64,000 nucleotides of DNA from NCBI RefSeq assembly GCF_022549225.1, contig NZ_JAKZFD010000012.1, forward strand, positions 88,543-152,542. Direction: 5' to 3'. Within the stretch, counting starts at the first letter, position 1, and every line of letters starts with the position of its first letter. The notes beneath the pieces are model-generated. The model made no database searches. It saw nothing but the letters and a program-made list of their open reading frames with translations, and was not told the origin of the DNA. Origin of the DNA: Pelomonas sp. CA6. GTDB taxonomy: Bacteria; Pseudomonadota; Gammaproteobacteria; Burkholderiales; Burkholderiaceae_C. This document shows positions 8,400 through 17,231 of this stretch, piece after piece. Made by a program: the position numbers and the translations under genes.

Positions 8400-9686
8400 T
8401 CAGCGGGCGCGCGCGCGGCTCAACAGCGCGTGCAGCAGGATCGCACCAAAGGTGGCCGTTCCTATGCCACCCAGCGCAAAGTCTCCGAGCTTCAGTGTGA
8501 AATCACCGGTTCCCAGGATCAGCGTGACGGCCGCCACCATCAGGTTGCGGTTGTCCGAGAAGTCCACCCGGTTGTCGACCCAGATCTTGGCGCCCGCCAC
8601 CGCGATCAGGCCGAAGACGACGATGGACACGCCGCCCATCACCGCCAGCGGGATGGTCTGGATCAGCGCGCCGAACTTGGGGCTGAAGCCCAGCAGCAGC
8701 GCCATCAGCGCGGCGACGACAAAGACCGCGGTCGAGTAGATGCGCGTGGCCGCCATCACGCCGATGTTCTCGGCATAGGTGGTGACGCCGGTGCCGCCGC
8801 TGGCGCCACTGATCATGGTGGCCAGGCCATCGCCCATGAAGGCGCGGCCCAGATAGGGCGTCATGTCGCGGCCGGTCATCGCCGCCACCGCCTTCAGGTG
8901 GCCCAGGTTCTCGGCCACCAGGATCAGCGCCACCGGCGCGATCAGCAGCACGGATTTGAGCTCGACGCGCGGCGCGCTGAAGTGGGGCAGGCCCAGCCAG
9001 GGCGCGTGGGCGACCGCCGCGAAGTCGATCGCCTTGCCCAGGCCCAGCCCGTTGGTCAGCAGCGCATAGATGAGCGTGGCCAGGATCAGGCCGGCGAGGA
9101 TCAGCAGGCGCTGCAGCATGCCGCGCGAGAACACCGCCACCAGCGCCACGCTGAGGAAGGTGACGCCCTGCATCCAGGCGTCGAAGGGCGTGGGCGCCAT
9201 GTTCTTGATCGGGATCGCGGCCAGGTTCAGGCCGATCACCGCCACCACCGAGCCGGTGACCACCGGCGGCATCAGCCGCTCCACCCAGCCCGCGCCCGAG
9301 ACCGAGACCAGCGCGCCGATGAGGAAGTACAGCGCGCCGCAGGCGACGATGCCGCCCAGCGCCACCGCCAGGTTGGGATTGGGCCCGCTGCCGCCATAGC
9401 CGGTGGCGGCGATCACCACGCCGATGAAGGCGAAGCTGGAACCCAGGTAGCTGGGCACCCGGCCGCCCACCATCACGAAGAAGATCAGCGTGCCCAGCCC
9501 GCTCATCAGGATGGCCACGTTGGGGTCGAAGCCCATCAGCAAGGGCGCCAGCACCGTGGCGCCGAACATGGCCACGACGTGCTGCACGCCCATGGCCAGG
9601 GTCTGCGGCCAGGACAGCCGTTCGTCCGGGGCCACGGTGACCCCCGTATCGACGCTCACCGGGCGCCACCGCAACAAGCCGCTCAT
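8400..9686 (-). CDS. Nucleobase:cation symporter-2 family permease (uracil permease type, UraA/RutG-like)
   Basis: About 428 aa with the SLC23/NCS2 pattern: GVQHVVAMFGATVLAPLLMG at the N-terminus, many hydrophobic helices, AENLGH in the eighth helix region and GGTGVTTYAENIG in the tenth. The two glutamates in these motifs correspond to the uracil-binding Glu241 and Glu290 of E. coli UraA. It should import uracil or a related pyrimidine by proton symport. I chose the ATG at 9686 because GGAGG lies 5 bases before it; the ATG at 9698 would put that ribosome site inside the gene. It is divergent from the TetR operon and upstream of the lipoprotein GGDEF gene. Confidence 0.9.
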   Translation of the reverse strand: MSGLLRWRPVSVDTGVTVAPDERLSWPQTLAMGVQHVVAMFGATVLAPLLMGFDPNVAILMSGLGTLIFFVMVGGRVPSYLGSSFAFIGVVIAATGYGGSGPNPNLAVALGGIVACGALYFLIGALVSVSGAGWVERLMPPVVTGSVVAVIGLNLAAIPIKNMAPTPFDAWMQGVTFLSVALVAVFSRGMLQRLLILAGLILATLIYALLTNGLGLGKAIDFAAVAHAPWLGLPHFSAPRVELKSVLLIAPVALILVAENLGHLKAVAAMTGRDMTPYLGRAFMGDGLATMISGASGGTGVTTYAENIGVMAATRIYSTAVFVVAALMALLLGFSPKFGALIQTIPLAVMGGVSIVVFGLIAVAGAKIWVDNRVDFSDNRNLMVAAVTLILGTGDFTLKLGDFALGGIGTATFGAILLHALLSRARAR

Positions 9687-9890
9687 GCAGTCCTCCAAAG
9701 TTGGCGGCGAGTGTAGTGAGCGCAGGCCCCGCTTTCACTCGGGACAAGTCCTGGACCCGGCTTGATCGGCCTGCGAGCGCGCCGCCGGGCCCGGGCGGGA
9801 CGGGGCCCCTGAACCTTGTCCGGGATTGAATGTGTACTTGCTATTCTTTTATTTGCGTGTGAAACTGAATAAAACATAGCAGGTATTCAT

Positions 9891-10733
9891 ATGAGAACCA
9901 GCAAGACCCAGCAGGCGCGCAACCGGCGCCAGATCCTGGACGCGGCCGTCCGGCTGATGGAGGCCCAGGGCTTCGAGGCCACGACGATGAAGCAGGTGGC
10001 CCGCGAGGCCGGCCTGGGCGACGCCACCATCTACAACTACTTCCCCAGCAAGGAAAAGCTGGTGCTGGGCTATTTCGAGCAAGCCTTCGAGGACGCGCTG
10101 GCGCAATGGCGCGCGACGCCGGAGCAGGCCGAGTTCTCGCTGCAGGAGCGCCTGCAGCTGCTGCTGGACTGCCTGCTGGAGCGCCTGGCGCCGCAGCGCG
10201 GCTTCGTCGCGCTGGCGCGGCGCGCGCTGCTGGCCGCGCCGCTGACGCTGCTGGGCGAGGAACTGCCGGGCAAGCCCGCCTTCCGGGCCGCGGTGGAGCA
10301 GATGCTGGACGAGGCCGAGGCGCGCGGCGAGATGCCCTACTGCGGCTTCAAGGCGGCGCTGGGCGCGCTGGTGGCGGACTATGCCTATGGCGTGATTGGC
10401 TTCTGGCTGCACGACGATTCCGAGCAACAGGGCGAGACCACCCGGCTGCTGGACCAGAGCCTGGAGCTGCTGGTGCTGGTGCTGCGCACCGGGCTGGTGT
10501 CCAGGCTGCTGGCGCTGGCCGGCCTGCTGCTGCGCAGCCAGATGGCACGGCTGCTGCGCCCCGGCAGCGGGTTGCTGGACATGCTGGGCCTGCTGCGCCA
10601 GGGCCTGGGCGAGATGCCGGCTTCCGCGCCGCCGACCGAGGCCCCGCCGCCCGCGGCGCCAGCGCGGCGGGCGCGCAAGGCCACGCCGGCCGCCGCGGTG
10701 CCGGCCCGCCGGCGCGCCCGGAGCGGCGCATGA
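9891..10733 (+). CDS. TetR/AcrR family transcriptional regulator
   Basis: A 280-aa regulator. The first ~55 residues are a TetR helix-turn-helix (RRQILDAAVRLMEAQGFEATTMKQ..., then GLGDATIYNYFPSKEKLV), followed by a helical ligand-binding domain and an unusually long Ala/Arg/Pro-rich tail (about residues 240-280). It begins a tight five-gene operon: its TGA overlaps the ATG of the next gene. The upstream gap to the divergent permease (9687-9890) has an AT-rich stretch just before the gene, including 9841-9880, that is the likely promoter and operator. Autoregulation of this operon is the obvious guess; the ligand is unknown. Confidence 0.92.
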   Translation: MRTSKTQQARNRRQILDAAVRLMEAQGFEATTMKQVAREAGLGDATIYNYFPSKEKLVLGYFEQAFEDALAQWRATPEQAEFSLQERLQLLLDCLLERLAPQRGFVALARRALLAAPLTLLGEELPGKPAFRAAVEQMLDEAEARGEMPYCGFKAALGALVADYAYGVIGFWLHDDSEQQGETTRLLDQSLELLVLVLRTGLVSRLLALAGLLLRSQMARLLRPGSGLLDMLGLLRQGLGEMPASAPPTEAPPPAAPARRARKATPAAAVPARRRARSGA

Positions 10734-11170
10734 ACGCCGCCGCCCCCCATCTGGCGCTGGGCATCGCCGGCGCGCTCAGCGCGCTTGCGGCCCTGCTGCA
10801 CCTGGCCATCATCCTGGGCGGAGCGCCCTGGTATCGCTTCTTCGGTGCCGGCGAGCGCATGGCGCGGCTGGCCGAGGCCGGCCATGCCCAGCCGGCCCTG
10901 ATCACGCTGGGCATCGCCGTCGTGCTGCTGGTCTGGGCCGGCTATGCCTGGGCAGCCGGCGGCTGGGTGCCGGCGCTGCGCGGGCTGCCGGCGCTGCGCT
11001 GGGGGCTGCTGCTGATCACCGCGGTCTATCTGCTGCGCGGGCTGGCCCCGCTGATCCTGGGCCTGGGCGGCCTGCCGTTGACGCCCTTCCTGCTGTGGAG
11101 TTCGGCGATCTGCCTGGGTTTCGGACTGGTCCACCTGCTCGGCCTGGTGCAGCGCTGGAGCCTGCTGTGA
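10730..11170 (+). CDS. Small integral membrane protein, unknown function
   Basis: A 146-aa protein of four predicted transmembrane helices: LALGIAGALSALAALLHLAI, PALITLGIAVVLLVWAGYAW, LLLITAVYLLRGLAPLILGL and FLLWSSAICLGFGLVHLLGL. The ATG overlaps the TGA of the TetR gene (ATGA), and its own TGA overlaps the GTG of the next gene (GTGA), so all three are probably translated together. I do not recognise a named family. Its place in an operon with a TetR regulator, a DUF2867 protein and an AarF-type kinase suggests an envelope or lipid-related role, but this is inference. Confidence 0.8.
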   Translation: MNAAAPHLALGIAGALSALAALLHLAIILGGAPWYRFFGAGERMARLAEAGHAQPALITLGIAVVLLVWAGYAWAAGGWVPALRGLPALRWGLLLITAVYLLRGLAPLILGLGGLPLTPFLLWSSAICLGFGLVHLLGLVQRWSLL

Positions 11171-11676
11171 CGGTGCGCACCTGCCCGCTGCCGGCCGGCA
11201 GCCGCATCGCGGCGCTCAGCGTCGGTGCCGACTTCGCCGACTGCCACGCGCTGCCCGATCCCGCGCCCGACGCGGAGGCGCTGCAGAGCTATCTGGACCT
11301 GGTCGCGCGCACGCCCGGCTGGATGAACGCGCTGATGGCGCTGCGCAACGGCATGGTCCGCCTCGTCGGGCTCAAGGCCCTGGGACAGCTGGGCGAGGGG
11401 CTGCGGCCGGCGGCGCAGTACCGGCTGGGCGACCGCGTCGGCATCTTCCAGCTGCATTCGCGCAGCGCGCGCGAAGTGGTGCTGGAGCAGGACGACCGCC
11501 ACCTGCTCGTGCGCCTGTCGCTGTTCAAGGCGGACACGCCGCGGGGGCCGCAGCTGCAGCTGAGCACCGTGGTCCACGAGCACAACCGGCTGGGCCGCCT
11601 GTACATGGCGGTGGTGGGGCCGGTGCACCGCCGCATCGTGCCGCGCATGCTGGAACAGGCCCAGCACCATGGCTGA
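11167..11676 (+). CDS. DUF2867 domain protein
   Basis: About 169 aa, GTG start overlapping the previous stop. The sequence has the DUF2867 pattern: LGADFADCHALP near the start, ARTPGWMNALMALRNGMVRL in the middle and a final stretch where a beta-rich domain ends in a conserved HRRIVPRML. DUF2867 is often found as a stand-alone protein or fused behind NAD-binding epimerase domains; its biochemical role is not established. It sits third in the TetR operon and overlaps the following AarF-like gene by 8 bases. Confidence 0.8.
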   Translation: MTVRTCPLPAGSRIAALSVGADFADCHALPDPAPDAEALQSYLDLVARTPGWMNALMALRNGMVRLVGLKALGQLGEGLRPAAQYRLGDRVGIFQLHSRSAREVVLEQDDRHLLVRLSLFKADTPRGPQLQLSTVVHEHNRLGRLYMAVVGPVHRRIVPRMLEQAQHHG

Positions 11677-13033
11677 GCGCAAGGACGCGGACAAGAACAA
11701 GGGCCAGGCGCCGCGCACCGGACGCCTGGCGCGCGGCGCGGTGGCCGGCGCCGCGGTGGCGCGCATGGGCGCGGCGCGGCTGGCGCACCAGGTGGGCGGG
11801 CTGGCGCGGCCGGCCGCCGAGCAGGCCGCCGCGCGCGCCGAGCATGAACAGCGCCTGGGCCGCATCCTGTTCGGCGCGCTGAACCAGCTCAAGGGCACGG
11901 CGCTGAAGGCGGCCCAGCTGCTGAGCCTGGAGATGGGCCTGCTGCCCGAGGGCCTGCGCCGCCAGCTCGCGCAGGCACACCACCAGGCCACGCCGTTGAA
12001 CCGCGCGCTGGTGCTCAAGCTGATGAAGCAGGAGTTCGGCCGCGGCCCCGAGGCCCTGTTCGCGCAGTTCCAGCCGCAGGCCTTCGCGGCCGCCAGCCTG
12101 GGCCAGGTCCACGAGGCGCGCTCCTTCGCCGGCGAGCGCCTGGCCGTCAAGCTGCAGTACCCGGGCATGGCGGCCGCGGTGGATAGCGACCTGCGCCTGC
12201 TCGCCGGGTTGCTGCGGCCGCTGGGCGCGGGGCTGAACCTGGCGCTGCCGGACGAGGCGCTGACGCGCGGCGTGCTGGAGCAGCTGCGCGCGCGCCTGCT
12301 GGAGGAGCTGGACTATGAGCGCGAGGCGCGCGAGCTGGCCTGGTTCGGCGCGCGCATGCAGGCCCTGCCGGACCTGGTGCTGCCGCGCGTGCACACGGCG
12401 CTGAGCAGCGCGCGCGTGCTCAGCATGGACCATCTGGACGGCCTGCACCTGGAGCCCTGGCTGGCCACCGCGCCCAGCCAGGCGCAGCGCGACCGCATGG
12501 GCCAGCTGCTGCTGGACAGCTTCATGCTGGGGCTCACCCGGCTGCGCCGCATCCAGGCCGATCCGCATCCGGGCAACTATCTGTTCATGCCCGACGGGCG
12601 CCTGGGCCTGCTGGACTTCGGCCGCACGCTGGCGCTGGACGGCGAGTTCTTGCCGCAGCTGGCCCGCGCCTGGGCCGCGCGCCTGGACGGCGATACCGCC
12701 GGCCACCTGGCGGCCTACCAGCGCCTGGGCATGGTCGACCCCGAGCTGGGGCCGCGCGCCTTCCGCGAGCGGCTGATGCCGGCGCTGGCGCCGCTGCTGG
12801 ACTGGCAGCTGCTGCCCTGGCGTGGCGAGCACTTCGACTTTGCGTCGCTGCCCCCGCCGCCGACCATGGCGCCCGACGCGCACCGCGTTGCGCTGGCGCA
12901 CCTGCGTGCGGTGCCGCCCGAGCTGCCGTTCGTCGACCGCGCCTACCTGGGCCTGGTGCAGATGCTGCGCCAGCTGGGTGCCCGCGTGCGCACCGGCAAC
13001 CCCTGGGCGGCGCTGGCCCGCGAGATCCTTTGA
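11669..13033 (+). CDS. AarF/ABC1/UbiB-family atypical kinase
   Basis: A 454-aa protein of the ABC1 (ADCK/UbiB) family. Visible family features are the KGTALKAAQLLS helix (residues 75-86, the KxGQ region, here KAAQ with Ala in place of Gly), the Ala-rich nucleotide loop AAASLGQVH (140-148), the catalytic-type lysine in LAVKLQYPG (K161), ADPHPGN (297-303) and LDFG (315-318), the metal-binding equivalent of DFG. Members act in ubiquinone synthesis or lipid homeostasis as ATPases or small-molecule kinases. Genome context here (TetR operon with membrane and DUF2867 proteins) resembles accessory ABC1 paralogues more than the ubiB housekeeping locus. Confidence 0.88.
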   Translation: MAERKDADKNKGQAPRTGRLARGAVAGAAVARMGAARLAHQVGGLARPAAEQAAARAEHEQRLGRILFGALNQLKGTALKAAQLLSLEMGLLPEGLRRQLAQAHHQATPLNRALVLKLMKQEFGRGPEALFAQFQPQAFAAASLGQVHEARSFAGERLAVKLQYPGMAAAVDSDLRLLAGLLRPLGAGLNLALPDEALTRGVLEQLRARLLEELDYEREARELAWFGARMQALPDLVLPRVHTALSSARVLSMDHLDGLHLEPWLATAPSQAQRDRMGQLLLDSFMLGLTRLRRIQADPHPGNYLFMPDGRLGLLDFGRTLALDGEFLPQLARAWAARLDGDTAGHLAAYQRLGMVDPELGPRAFRERLMPALAPLLDWQLLPWRGEHFDFASLPPPPTMAPDAHRVALAHLRAVPPELPFVDRAYLGLVQMLRQLGARVRTGNPWAALAREIL

Positions 13034-13047
13034 CGATGGAGATCCCG

Positions 13048-13419
13048 ATGCACGCATCGAAGACGACGCGCCCCTGGATGGGGCGCTGGCTGATGGGCGT
13101 GGCGCTGCTGCACACGCTGTTCGGACTGGTGGTGTTCAGCGCGCCGCTGGCGCGGATGTGGCAGCGCGGCCTGTTCGACACGGTGGGCGCGGACCCGCTG
13201 CTGGGGGCGGTGAGCTGGTTCCTGCTGTTCGGCGCGCCGCTGGCCCTGCTGGGCCTGGCGCTGAGCGCGCTGGAGCGCCTGTGCGCGACGACGGCGCCCT
13301 GGCGCGCGCTGGGCCTGGGCCTGCTCGGGCTGACCGCGCTGGGCCTGCTGCTGATGCCGGCCTCGGGCTTCTGGCTGGCGCTGCCGGTGGCGTTCGCGCT
13401 GCTGCGGCGCGCGCGCTGA
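13048..13419 (+). CDS. DUF6463-like small membrane protein
   Basis: About 123 aa, four hydrophobic segments: WLMGVALLHTLFGLVVFSAP, VSWFLLFGAPLALLGLALSA, LGLGLLGLTALGLLLM and FWLALPVAFALL. The pattern, including GxxxxHTLFG early on, fits the DUF6463 family. The frame is also open from a TTG at 13030 and an ATG at 13036; I prefer the ATG at 13048 because GGAG is properly spaced before it. It is the last gene of the TetR/AarF operon. Function unknown. Confidence 0.7.
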   Translation: MHASKTTRPWMGRWLMGVALLHTLFGLVVFSAPLARMWQRGLFDTVGADPLLGAVSWFLLFGAPLALLGLALSALERLCATTAPWRALGLGLLGLTALGLLLMPASGFWLALPVAFALLRRAR

Positions 13420-13443
13420 ACGGCCTGCCGGGCCGGGCACGCA

Positions 13444-13659
13444 TCAGGATGCGGTGTCGTCGCCGTCGCGCGGCGGCCGGCCGCGCCGCGCCGTGGGCGA
13501 GTGCTGCGGCTTGATGCCGCGGCGCGCCAGCGCCTCGCGCAGCAGCATCTCGATCTGCGCGTTGGCCGAACGCAGCTCCTGCGCGGCCAGGCGCTCGATC
13601 TCGTCCCACAGCGCCGGGTCCAGGCGCAGCGGATAGCTTTTCTTGGCCGGGCTGGACAT
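13444..13659 (-). CDS. Arc-like ribbon-helix-helix protein
   Basis: A 71-aa protein whose first ~45 residues ([20 protein letters not shown], then [18 protein letters not shown]) match Arc/MetJ-type ribbon-helix-helix DNA-binding proteins; the tail is basic and disordered. It follows the membrane-protein gene by 3 bases and is the last gene of a three-gene unit behind an SPFH gene. It is probably not an antitoxin: no toxin-like gene adjoins it. It may regulate the SPFH unit itself. Confidence 0.82.
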   Translation of the reverse strand: MSSPAKKSYPLRLDPALWDEIERLAAQELRSANAQIEMLLREALARRGIKPQHSPTARRGRPPRDGDDTAS

Positions 13660-13662
13660 GGC

Positions 13663-14160
13663 TCAGCGTCCGCGCGAACCATGGCCGCCCCGTGGCGGCG
13701 GCGGCCGGCTGAAGTCGCGCACCAGCGCGACGATGAGCAGCAGCAGCGCCAGCAGAAAGAGCCCCTGCGCCGCGGCCCAGAACGCCGCGCCCGGCTGCGG
13801 CCAGTCCGGCCGCTGCGGCAGCAGCACATGCAGGTACTGCCCCATGGCCTGCAGCTGCAGCAGCACCGCCAGGCGCAGCAGGTGCTTGAGCACGCGCGCC
13901 AGACTGGCCTCGCGCCGTTCGGGCGCCAGCCAGTAGTCCCGGTGGGGCAGGTTCAGGCCGGTGGGCCAGCGCCGCACCAGCGCCATCACTCCATGGCTGG
14001 TGAGCAGCGGCAGCAGCAGGCCCAGGAACAGGGTCAACAGCGCGAAGGACTCGCGGCTGCTGGCCTTGTGCGCGCTGCCCACCACCTCGGGCAGCAGGGC
14101 GTAGGTGGCCGCGACCAGCGCCAGCACCAGCGCCGACGTGAGCAGAAAGAGCAGATGCAT
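13663..14160 (-). CDS. Membrane protein in SPFH operon, unknown family
   Basis: About 165 aa, starting at the ATG that gives [20 protein letters not shown]; the frame extends further upstream but into the SPFH gene. There are four hydrophobic segments (1-20, ~38-60, ~100-118, ~130-155) and a charged C-terminal tail rich in Pro/Gly/Arg. It sits 17 bases after the SPFH stop and 3 bases before the ribbon-helix-helix gene, so the three are co-transcribed. No enzyme motif is visible. Confidence 0.75.
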   Translation of the reverse strand: MHLLFLLTSALVLALVAATYALLPEVVGSAHKASSRESFALLTLFLGLLLPLLTSHGVMALVRRWPTGLNLPHRDYWLAPERREASLARVLKHLLRLAVLLQLQAMGQYLHVLLPQRPDWPQPGAAFWAAAQGLFLLALLLLIVALVRDFSRPPPPRGGHGSRGR

Positions 14161-14177
14161 CGCCGCCCCCGCCGCGC

Positions 14178-15068
14178 TCAGTTGTACAGCGTGCCGGTGT
14201 TGACGATGGGCTGGGTGTCCTTGTCGGAGCACAGCACGACCAGCAGGTTGGAAACCATCGCGGCCTTGCGCTCGTCGTCCAGCTCGACGATGGAGCGCTC
14301 GGACAGGCCCTTCAGCGCCTCCTCCACCATGCTCACCGCGCCCTGCACGATCTTCTTGCGCGCGCTGATGATGGCCTCGGCCTGCTGGCGGCGCAGCATC
14401 ACCTGGGCGATCTCGGGCGCATAGGCCAGGTGGGTGATCTTGGCGTCCAGCACCGTGACGCCGGCCTCGGCGAAGCGCGCCTGCAGTTCGCGCTTGAGCG
14501 CCTCCACCACCTCGTCGGCGCCGGCGCGCAGCGTGGTCTCGCCGGGCTGCAGATCCTCGCCCTCGTCATAGGCGAACTGGGCGGCCAGGTGGCGGATCGC
14601 GGCCTCGGACTGGATGCCCACATAGCGCTCGAAGTCGTCGACCTCGAACACCGCGCGCGCCGAGTCCTCGACGCGCCAGACCACCGCGGCGCTGATCTCC
14701 ACCGGGTTGCCGCGCTTGTCGTTGACCTTCAGCGTCGGCGCGTTGAGGTTGCGCGCGCGCAGCGAGAGCTTGCGCTTGGCCATCAGCGGGTTGGCCCAGC
14801 GCAGGCCTTCGTGGCGGTCGGTGCCGCGGTAGCGGCCGAACAGCGTCAGCAGCCGCGCCTCGTTGGGCTGCTGCATGTACAGCCCGCCCAGCAGCAGCAC
14901 GCCGGCCACCAGGGTCAGCCCGCCCAGCACCGCGCCGAAGCCGCCTGGTGCCGCGAGGGCCATCGCCACGCCACCGCCCGCCATCGCCAGCCCCAGCAGC
15001 ACGGCCAGATAGCCGTTGGCGGTGCGTGCATCCGTTTCGCGCGGGCCGGCCTGATTGCTCATGCTCAT
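14178..15068 (-). CDS. SPFH/Band-7 domain membrane protein
   Basis: About 296 aa. Two N-terminal hydrophobic helices ([20 protein letters not shown] and [19 protein letters not shown]) precede an SPFH domain that starts near [20 protein letters not shown] and includes [22 protein letters not shown] long helix rich in Ala/Glu/Gln follows, with [17 protein letters not shown], the usual oligomerisation region. Such proteins scaffold membrane microdomains or regulate proteases. I chose the ATG at 15068 because GAGAAGGAG lies just upstream; the extra in-frame residues up to 15164 overlap the promoter region. It leads a three-gene operon. Confidence 0.88.
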   Translation of the reverse strand: MSMSNQAGPRETDARTANGYLAVLLGLAMAGGGVAMALAAPGGFGAVLGGLTLVAGVLLLGGLYMQQPNEARLLTLFGRYRGTDRHEGLRWANPLMAKRKLSLRARNLNAPTLKVNDKRGNPVEISAAVVWRVEDSARAVFEVDDFERYVGIQSEAAIRHLAAQFAYDEGEDLQPGETTLRAGADEVVEALKRELQARFAEAGVTVLDAKITHLAYAPEIAQVMLRRQQAEAIISARKKIVQGAVSMVEEALKGLSERSIVELDDERKAAMVSNLLVVLCSDKDTQPIVNTGTLYN

Positions 15069-15108
15069 CGTCTTCTCCTTCTCTCGATCCCTGAAAATGA
15101 TGATATCA

Positions 15109-15136
15109 GTTTTATACCAATCGAGAAGGCTGTCAA
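15109..15136 (-). promoter_or_regulatory. Likely sigma-70 promoter of the SPFH operon
   Basis: On the minus strand a perfect TTGACA (15131-15136) is followed by an AT-rich block that contains TATAAAAC. Taking TAAAAC (15109-15114) as the -10 gives a 16-base spacer; TATAAA would give only 14. It stands about 40 bases before the chosen SPFH start and is the only AT-rich island in this gap. Read by eye only. Confidence 0.5.
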
Positions 15137-15224
15137 CAGGCCATTGGTCATGGCGGCGCGGCAACGCCGGCGGCCCGGCGCGGGGCCGGGCGAGGGGCGA
15201 TGTGGAGTGGCGAGGAGCGGAGGT

Positions 15225-15866
15225 TCAGCCGCGGCGCTGGACGCGGCAGACGCCGTCGCCGTGCGGCGCCTGGCGGAAGGCCGGCAGCGCCTCGGCGGCC
15301 TCCGACAGCGCATGCAGACGCGGGAAGGCGGCCGGATCCACGGCGCCCGGCAGGGTCTGCTGCGTGAACTGCCAGGCCACGGCCATGCTCACCATGGCCT
15401 GGTCGGGCGCGCCCAGATGGGGCTGCTGCGGCGCGTCGGCCAGCGCCTGTTCCAGCTCGCCGTAGGCGGCCTGCATCTGGCCGCGCACCCGCTCCAGCCA
15501 GGGCGCATGCTGGCGCTCGGCGGGCCGGAGGTTCAGCTCGTAGACGATCTGCACGCTCTTCTCGCAGGCGGCCAGCGCCAGTCCGATCAGGCGCAGCGCC
15601 TGGGCGCGGCGGGGCAGTTCGGCGGGCATGAGCCTGAGCGGGCGGGCCAGGCACTCCGCGTAGTCCAGGATCAGCGTGGAGTCCATCAGCACCGTGCCGT
15701 CGTCGCACACCAGCGTGGGCGCCTTGACCACCGGGTTGATCTCGCGGAACTGGTCGAAGGTGCGGAACACCGACAGCGGTTCGTGTTCGAAGGGCAGCTC
15801 CAGCAACTGCAGCGAGATCGCGACGCGCCGCACATAGGGCGAGTCCAGCATGCCGATCAGTTTCAT
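15225..15866 (-). CDS. Glutathione S-transferase
   Basis: A 213-aa protein with the thioredoxin-like N-terminal GST domain (MKLIGMLDSPYVRRVAISLQ, INPVVKAPTLVCDDGTVLMDST with the cis-Pro and the glutathione-contacting DS region at about 52-66) and an all-helical C-terminal domain. It should conjugate or reduce small electrophiles using glutathione. It is the last gene of a lipoprotein/Nudix-GNAT/GST operon, starting 4 bases after the fusion gene stop. Its substrate cannot be predicted. Confidence 0.9.
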   Translation of the reverse strand: MKLIGMLDSPYVRRVAISLQLLELPFEHEPLSVFRTFDQFREINPVVKAPTLVCDDGTVLMDSTLILDYAECLARPLRLMPAELPRRAQALRLIGLALAACEKSVQIVYELNLRPAERQHAPWLERVRGQMQAAYGELEQALADAPQQPHLGAPDQAMVSMAVAWQFTQQTLPGAVDPAAFPRLHALSEAAEALPAFRQAPHGDGVCRVQRRG

Positions 15867-15870
15867 CGCA

Positions 15871-16899
15871 TCAATCCTTGGGCGGTCGGGGGGATGCGGG
15901 AATTGTGGCGCGCTCGAACGCATAGCTGGCGCGGCCCTGCGCAAAGCCCTGGCCGCGGTAGAAGCGATGGGCTGCGTCGCGCTGGGTGCCGGAGCGCAGC
16001 CGCAGCCGCGCATAGCCGGCCTGCCCGGCCCAGCGCTGGGCCTGCTCCAACAGGCGACGGCCCCAGCCCTGGCCTTGCCGGTCGGCGGCCACCACCAGGG
16101 CCTGCAGCTCGGCATAGCCGTCCGAAGCCAGCAGGCGCACGCCCTGCACATGGCACAGCCCGAGCAGCCGCCCGCCTTGTTCGGCGACGAAGACCTTCTG
16201 GTCCGGCCAGGACTGCAGCGCGTCCAGGCGGCGCGCCACCTGCTCGGGCGTGGCCACATAGCCCAGGTCGGGCAGCAGCGCGGCGATGGGCTCGGCGTCC
16301 GCGGCGCAGGCTTCGCGCAGGGTGGCCTCGGCCGAGGCCGCGCGCAGCTTGGCCGCGAAGCGCTGCAGATGCGCCTCGACGCGCGTGGCGGGGAGCGCGT
16401 CCAGCGCGAACCAGCGTGCCTCGTGGAACTCCGCCGGGTCAGGGCGCAGCAGGGCGTCGCGCGGCACGCGCAGCACGTACCACAGCGACACGTCCACATG
16501 GCCGGCGCTGCGGCCGACCGTCTCGGTCACCGTGATGAAGCGCGGCGGGCCGACGCGCGCCGGGTCCACCTGCAGCCCCAGTTCTTCCGCGGCCTCGCGG
16601 GCCGCGGTCAGGCGCGGGTGCTCGCCGGGTTCGACATGGCCGCCGGTGGGCAGCCACAGCCCGGCGTTGCGGTGGTCTACCAGCAGCAGCTCGCGCTGGG
16701 CCCTGTCGACCACGGCGAAATAGGCGACCAGGTGCTTGGCCGGCGTGGCCGGCCTGGCCGTGCGGCACAGCGGCGCGCCGGAGCGCACCCAGGCCATCGC
16801 GTCCGCGAGCTGGGCCGCCTCCAGTGCGTCGCCGGGTTCGACGGAGGCCAGCTCCTGCGCGATGGCGTCGGCATCAGCCAGGCCATCGAAGGTCCTCAT
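15871..16899 (-). CDS. Nudix hydrolase-GNAT acetyltransferase fusion protein
   Basis: About 342 aa in one uninterrupted frame. The N-terminal ~190 residues are a Nudix domain with a complete Nudix box (GHVEPGE, seven residues, then REAAEELGL), which binds Mg and hydrolyses nucleoside diphosphate-linked compounds. From about residue 195 a GNAT fold follows, with VVAADRQGQGWGRRLLEQA as the acetyl-CoA pyrophosphate loop and a closing FYRGQGFAQG. The ATG overlaps the stop of the upstream lipoprotein gene (ATGA), which fixes the start. Fusion of these two enzymes is uncommon; a substrate shared by both domains is possible but not shown. Confidence 0.88.
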   Translation of the reverse strand: MRTFDGLADADAIAQELASVEPGDALEAAQLADAMAWVRSGAPLCRTARPATPAKHLVAYFAVVDRAQRELLLVDHRNAGLWLPTGGHVEPGEHPRLTAAREAAEELGLQVDPARVGPPRFITVTETVGRSAGHVDVSLWYVLRVPRDALLRPDPAEFHEARWFALDALPATRVEAHLQRFAAKLRAASAEATLREACAADAEPIAALLPDLGYVATPEQVARRLDALQSWPDQKVFVAEQGGRLLGLCHVQGVRLLASDGYAELQALVVAADRQGQGWGRRLLEQAQRWAGQAGYARLRLRSGTQRDAAHRFYRGQGFAQGRASYAFERATIPASPRPPKD

Positions 16900-17090
16900 T
16901 TGCAGCTGAAGCTCCGGGCGCTGACTTCCTTGACATTGCCGGCGCCGCAGGTCGCCACGGCCTGCTCGCCCATCTTCTGCAGGTCGCCGGGCTCGCCGTT
17001 GCGCGAGCTGCCGGGCGACGCGATCACGCAGGCGCTCAGCAGCACGGGGGCGGCCAGGATCAGGGCGAGGGGGGTGAGGCGTCGGGTCAT
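16896..17090 (-). CDS. Small lipoprotein, unknown function
   Basis: A 64-aa protein with a lipoprotein signal: basic MTRR, a hydrophobic stretch and a lipobox LLSAC with Cys21. The mature part is about 44 residues, with two more Cys (in ATCGAG and at the end, SFSCK) that might form a disulfide. It leads the operon with the Nudix-GNAT and GST genes and overlaps the next ATG by 4 bases. No family recognised. Confidence 0.7.
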   Translation of the reverse strand: MTRRLTPLALILAAPVLLSACVIASPGSSRNGEPGDLQKMGEQAVATCGAGNVKEVSARSFSCK

Positions 17091-17231
17091 TGTTGTGTGC
17101 TCCGTGAGTGTGGAAGAAGAGCGCGCACTGTAGACAGCCGGTGGCGGCCCTGCCGTCCCGGGGCGACGGATTGCGCCGGCGTGGGGGCGAGGCGCTGCCG
17201 GGCGCGACGGCCCGATGCCGCGCCATGAACA

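Noticed and set aside
6168..9716. 1182-aa plus-strand ORF
   Set aside because: Antisense to two GGDEF genes and the uracil-type permease, which have clear domains; composition is typical of GC-rich shadow frames.
13444..13659. Ribbon-helix-helix protein as an antitoxin
   Set aside because: No toxin-like gene on either side; it sits in an SPFH operon.
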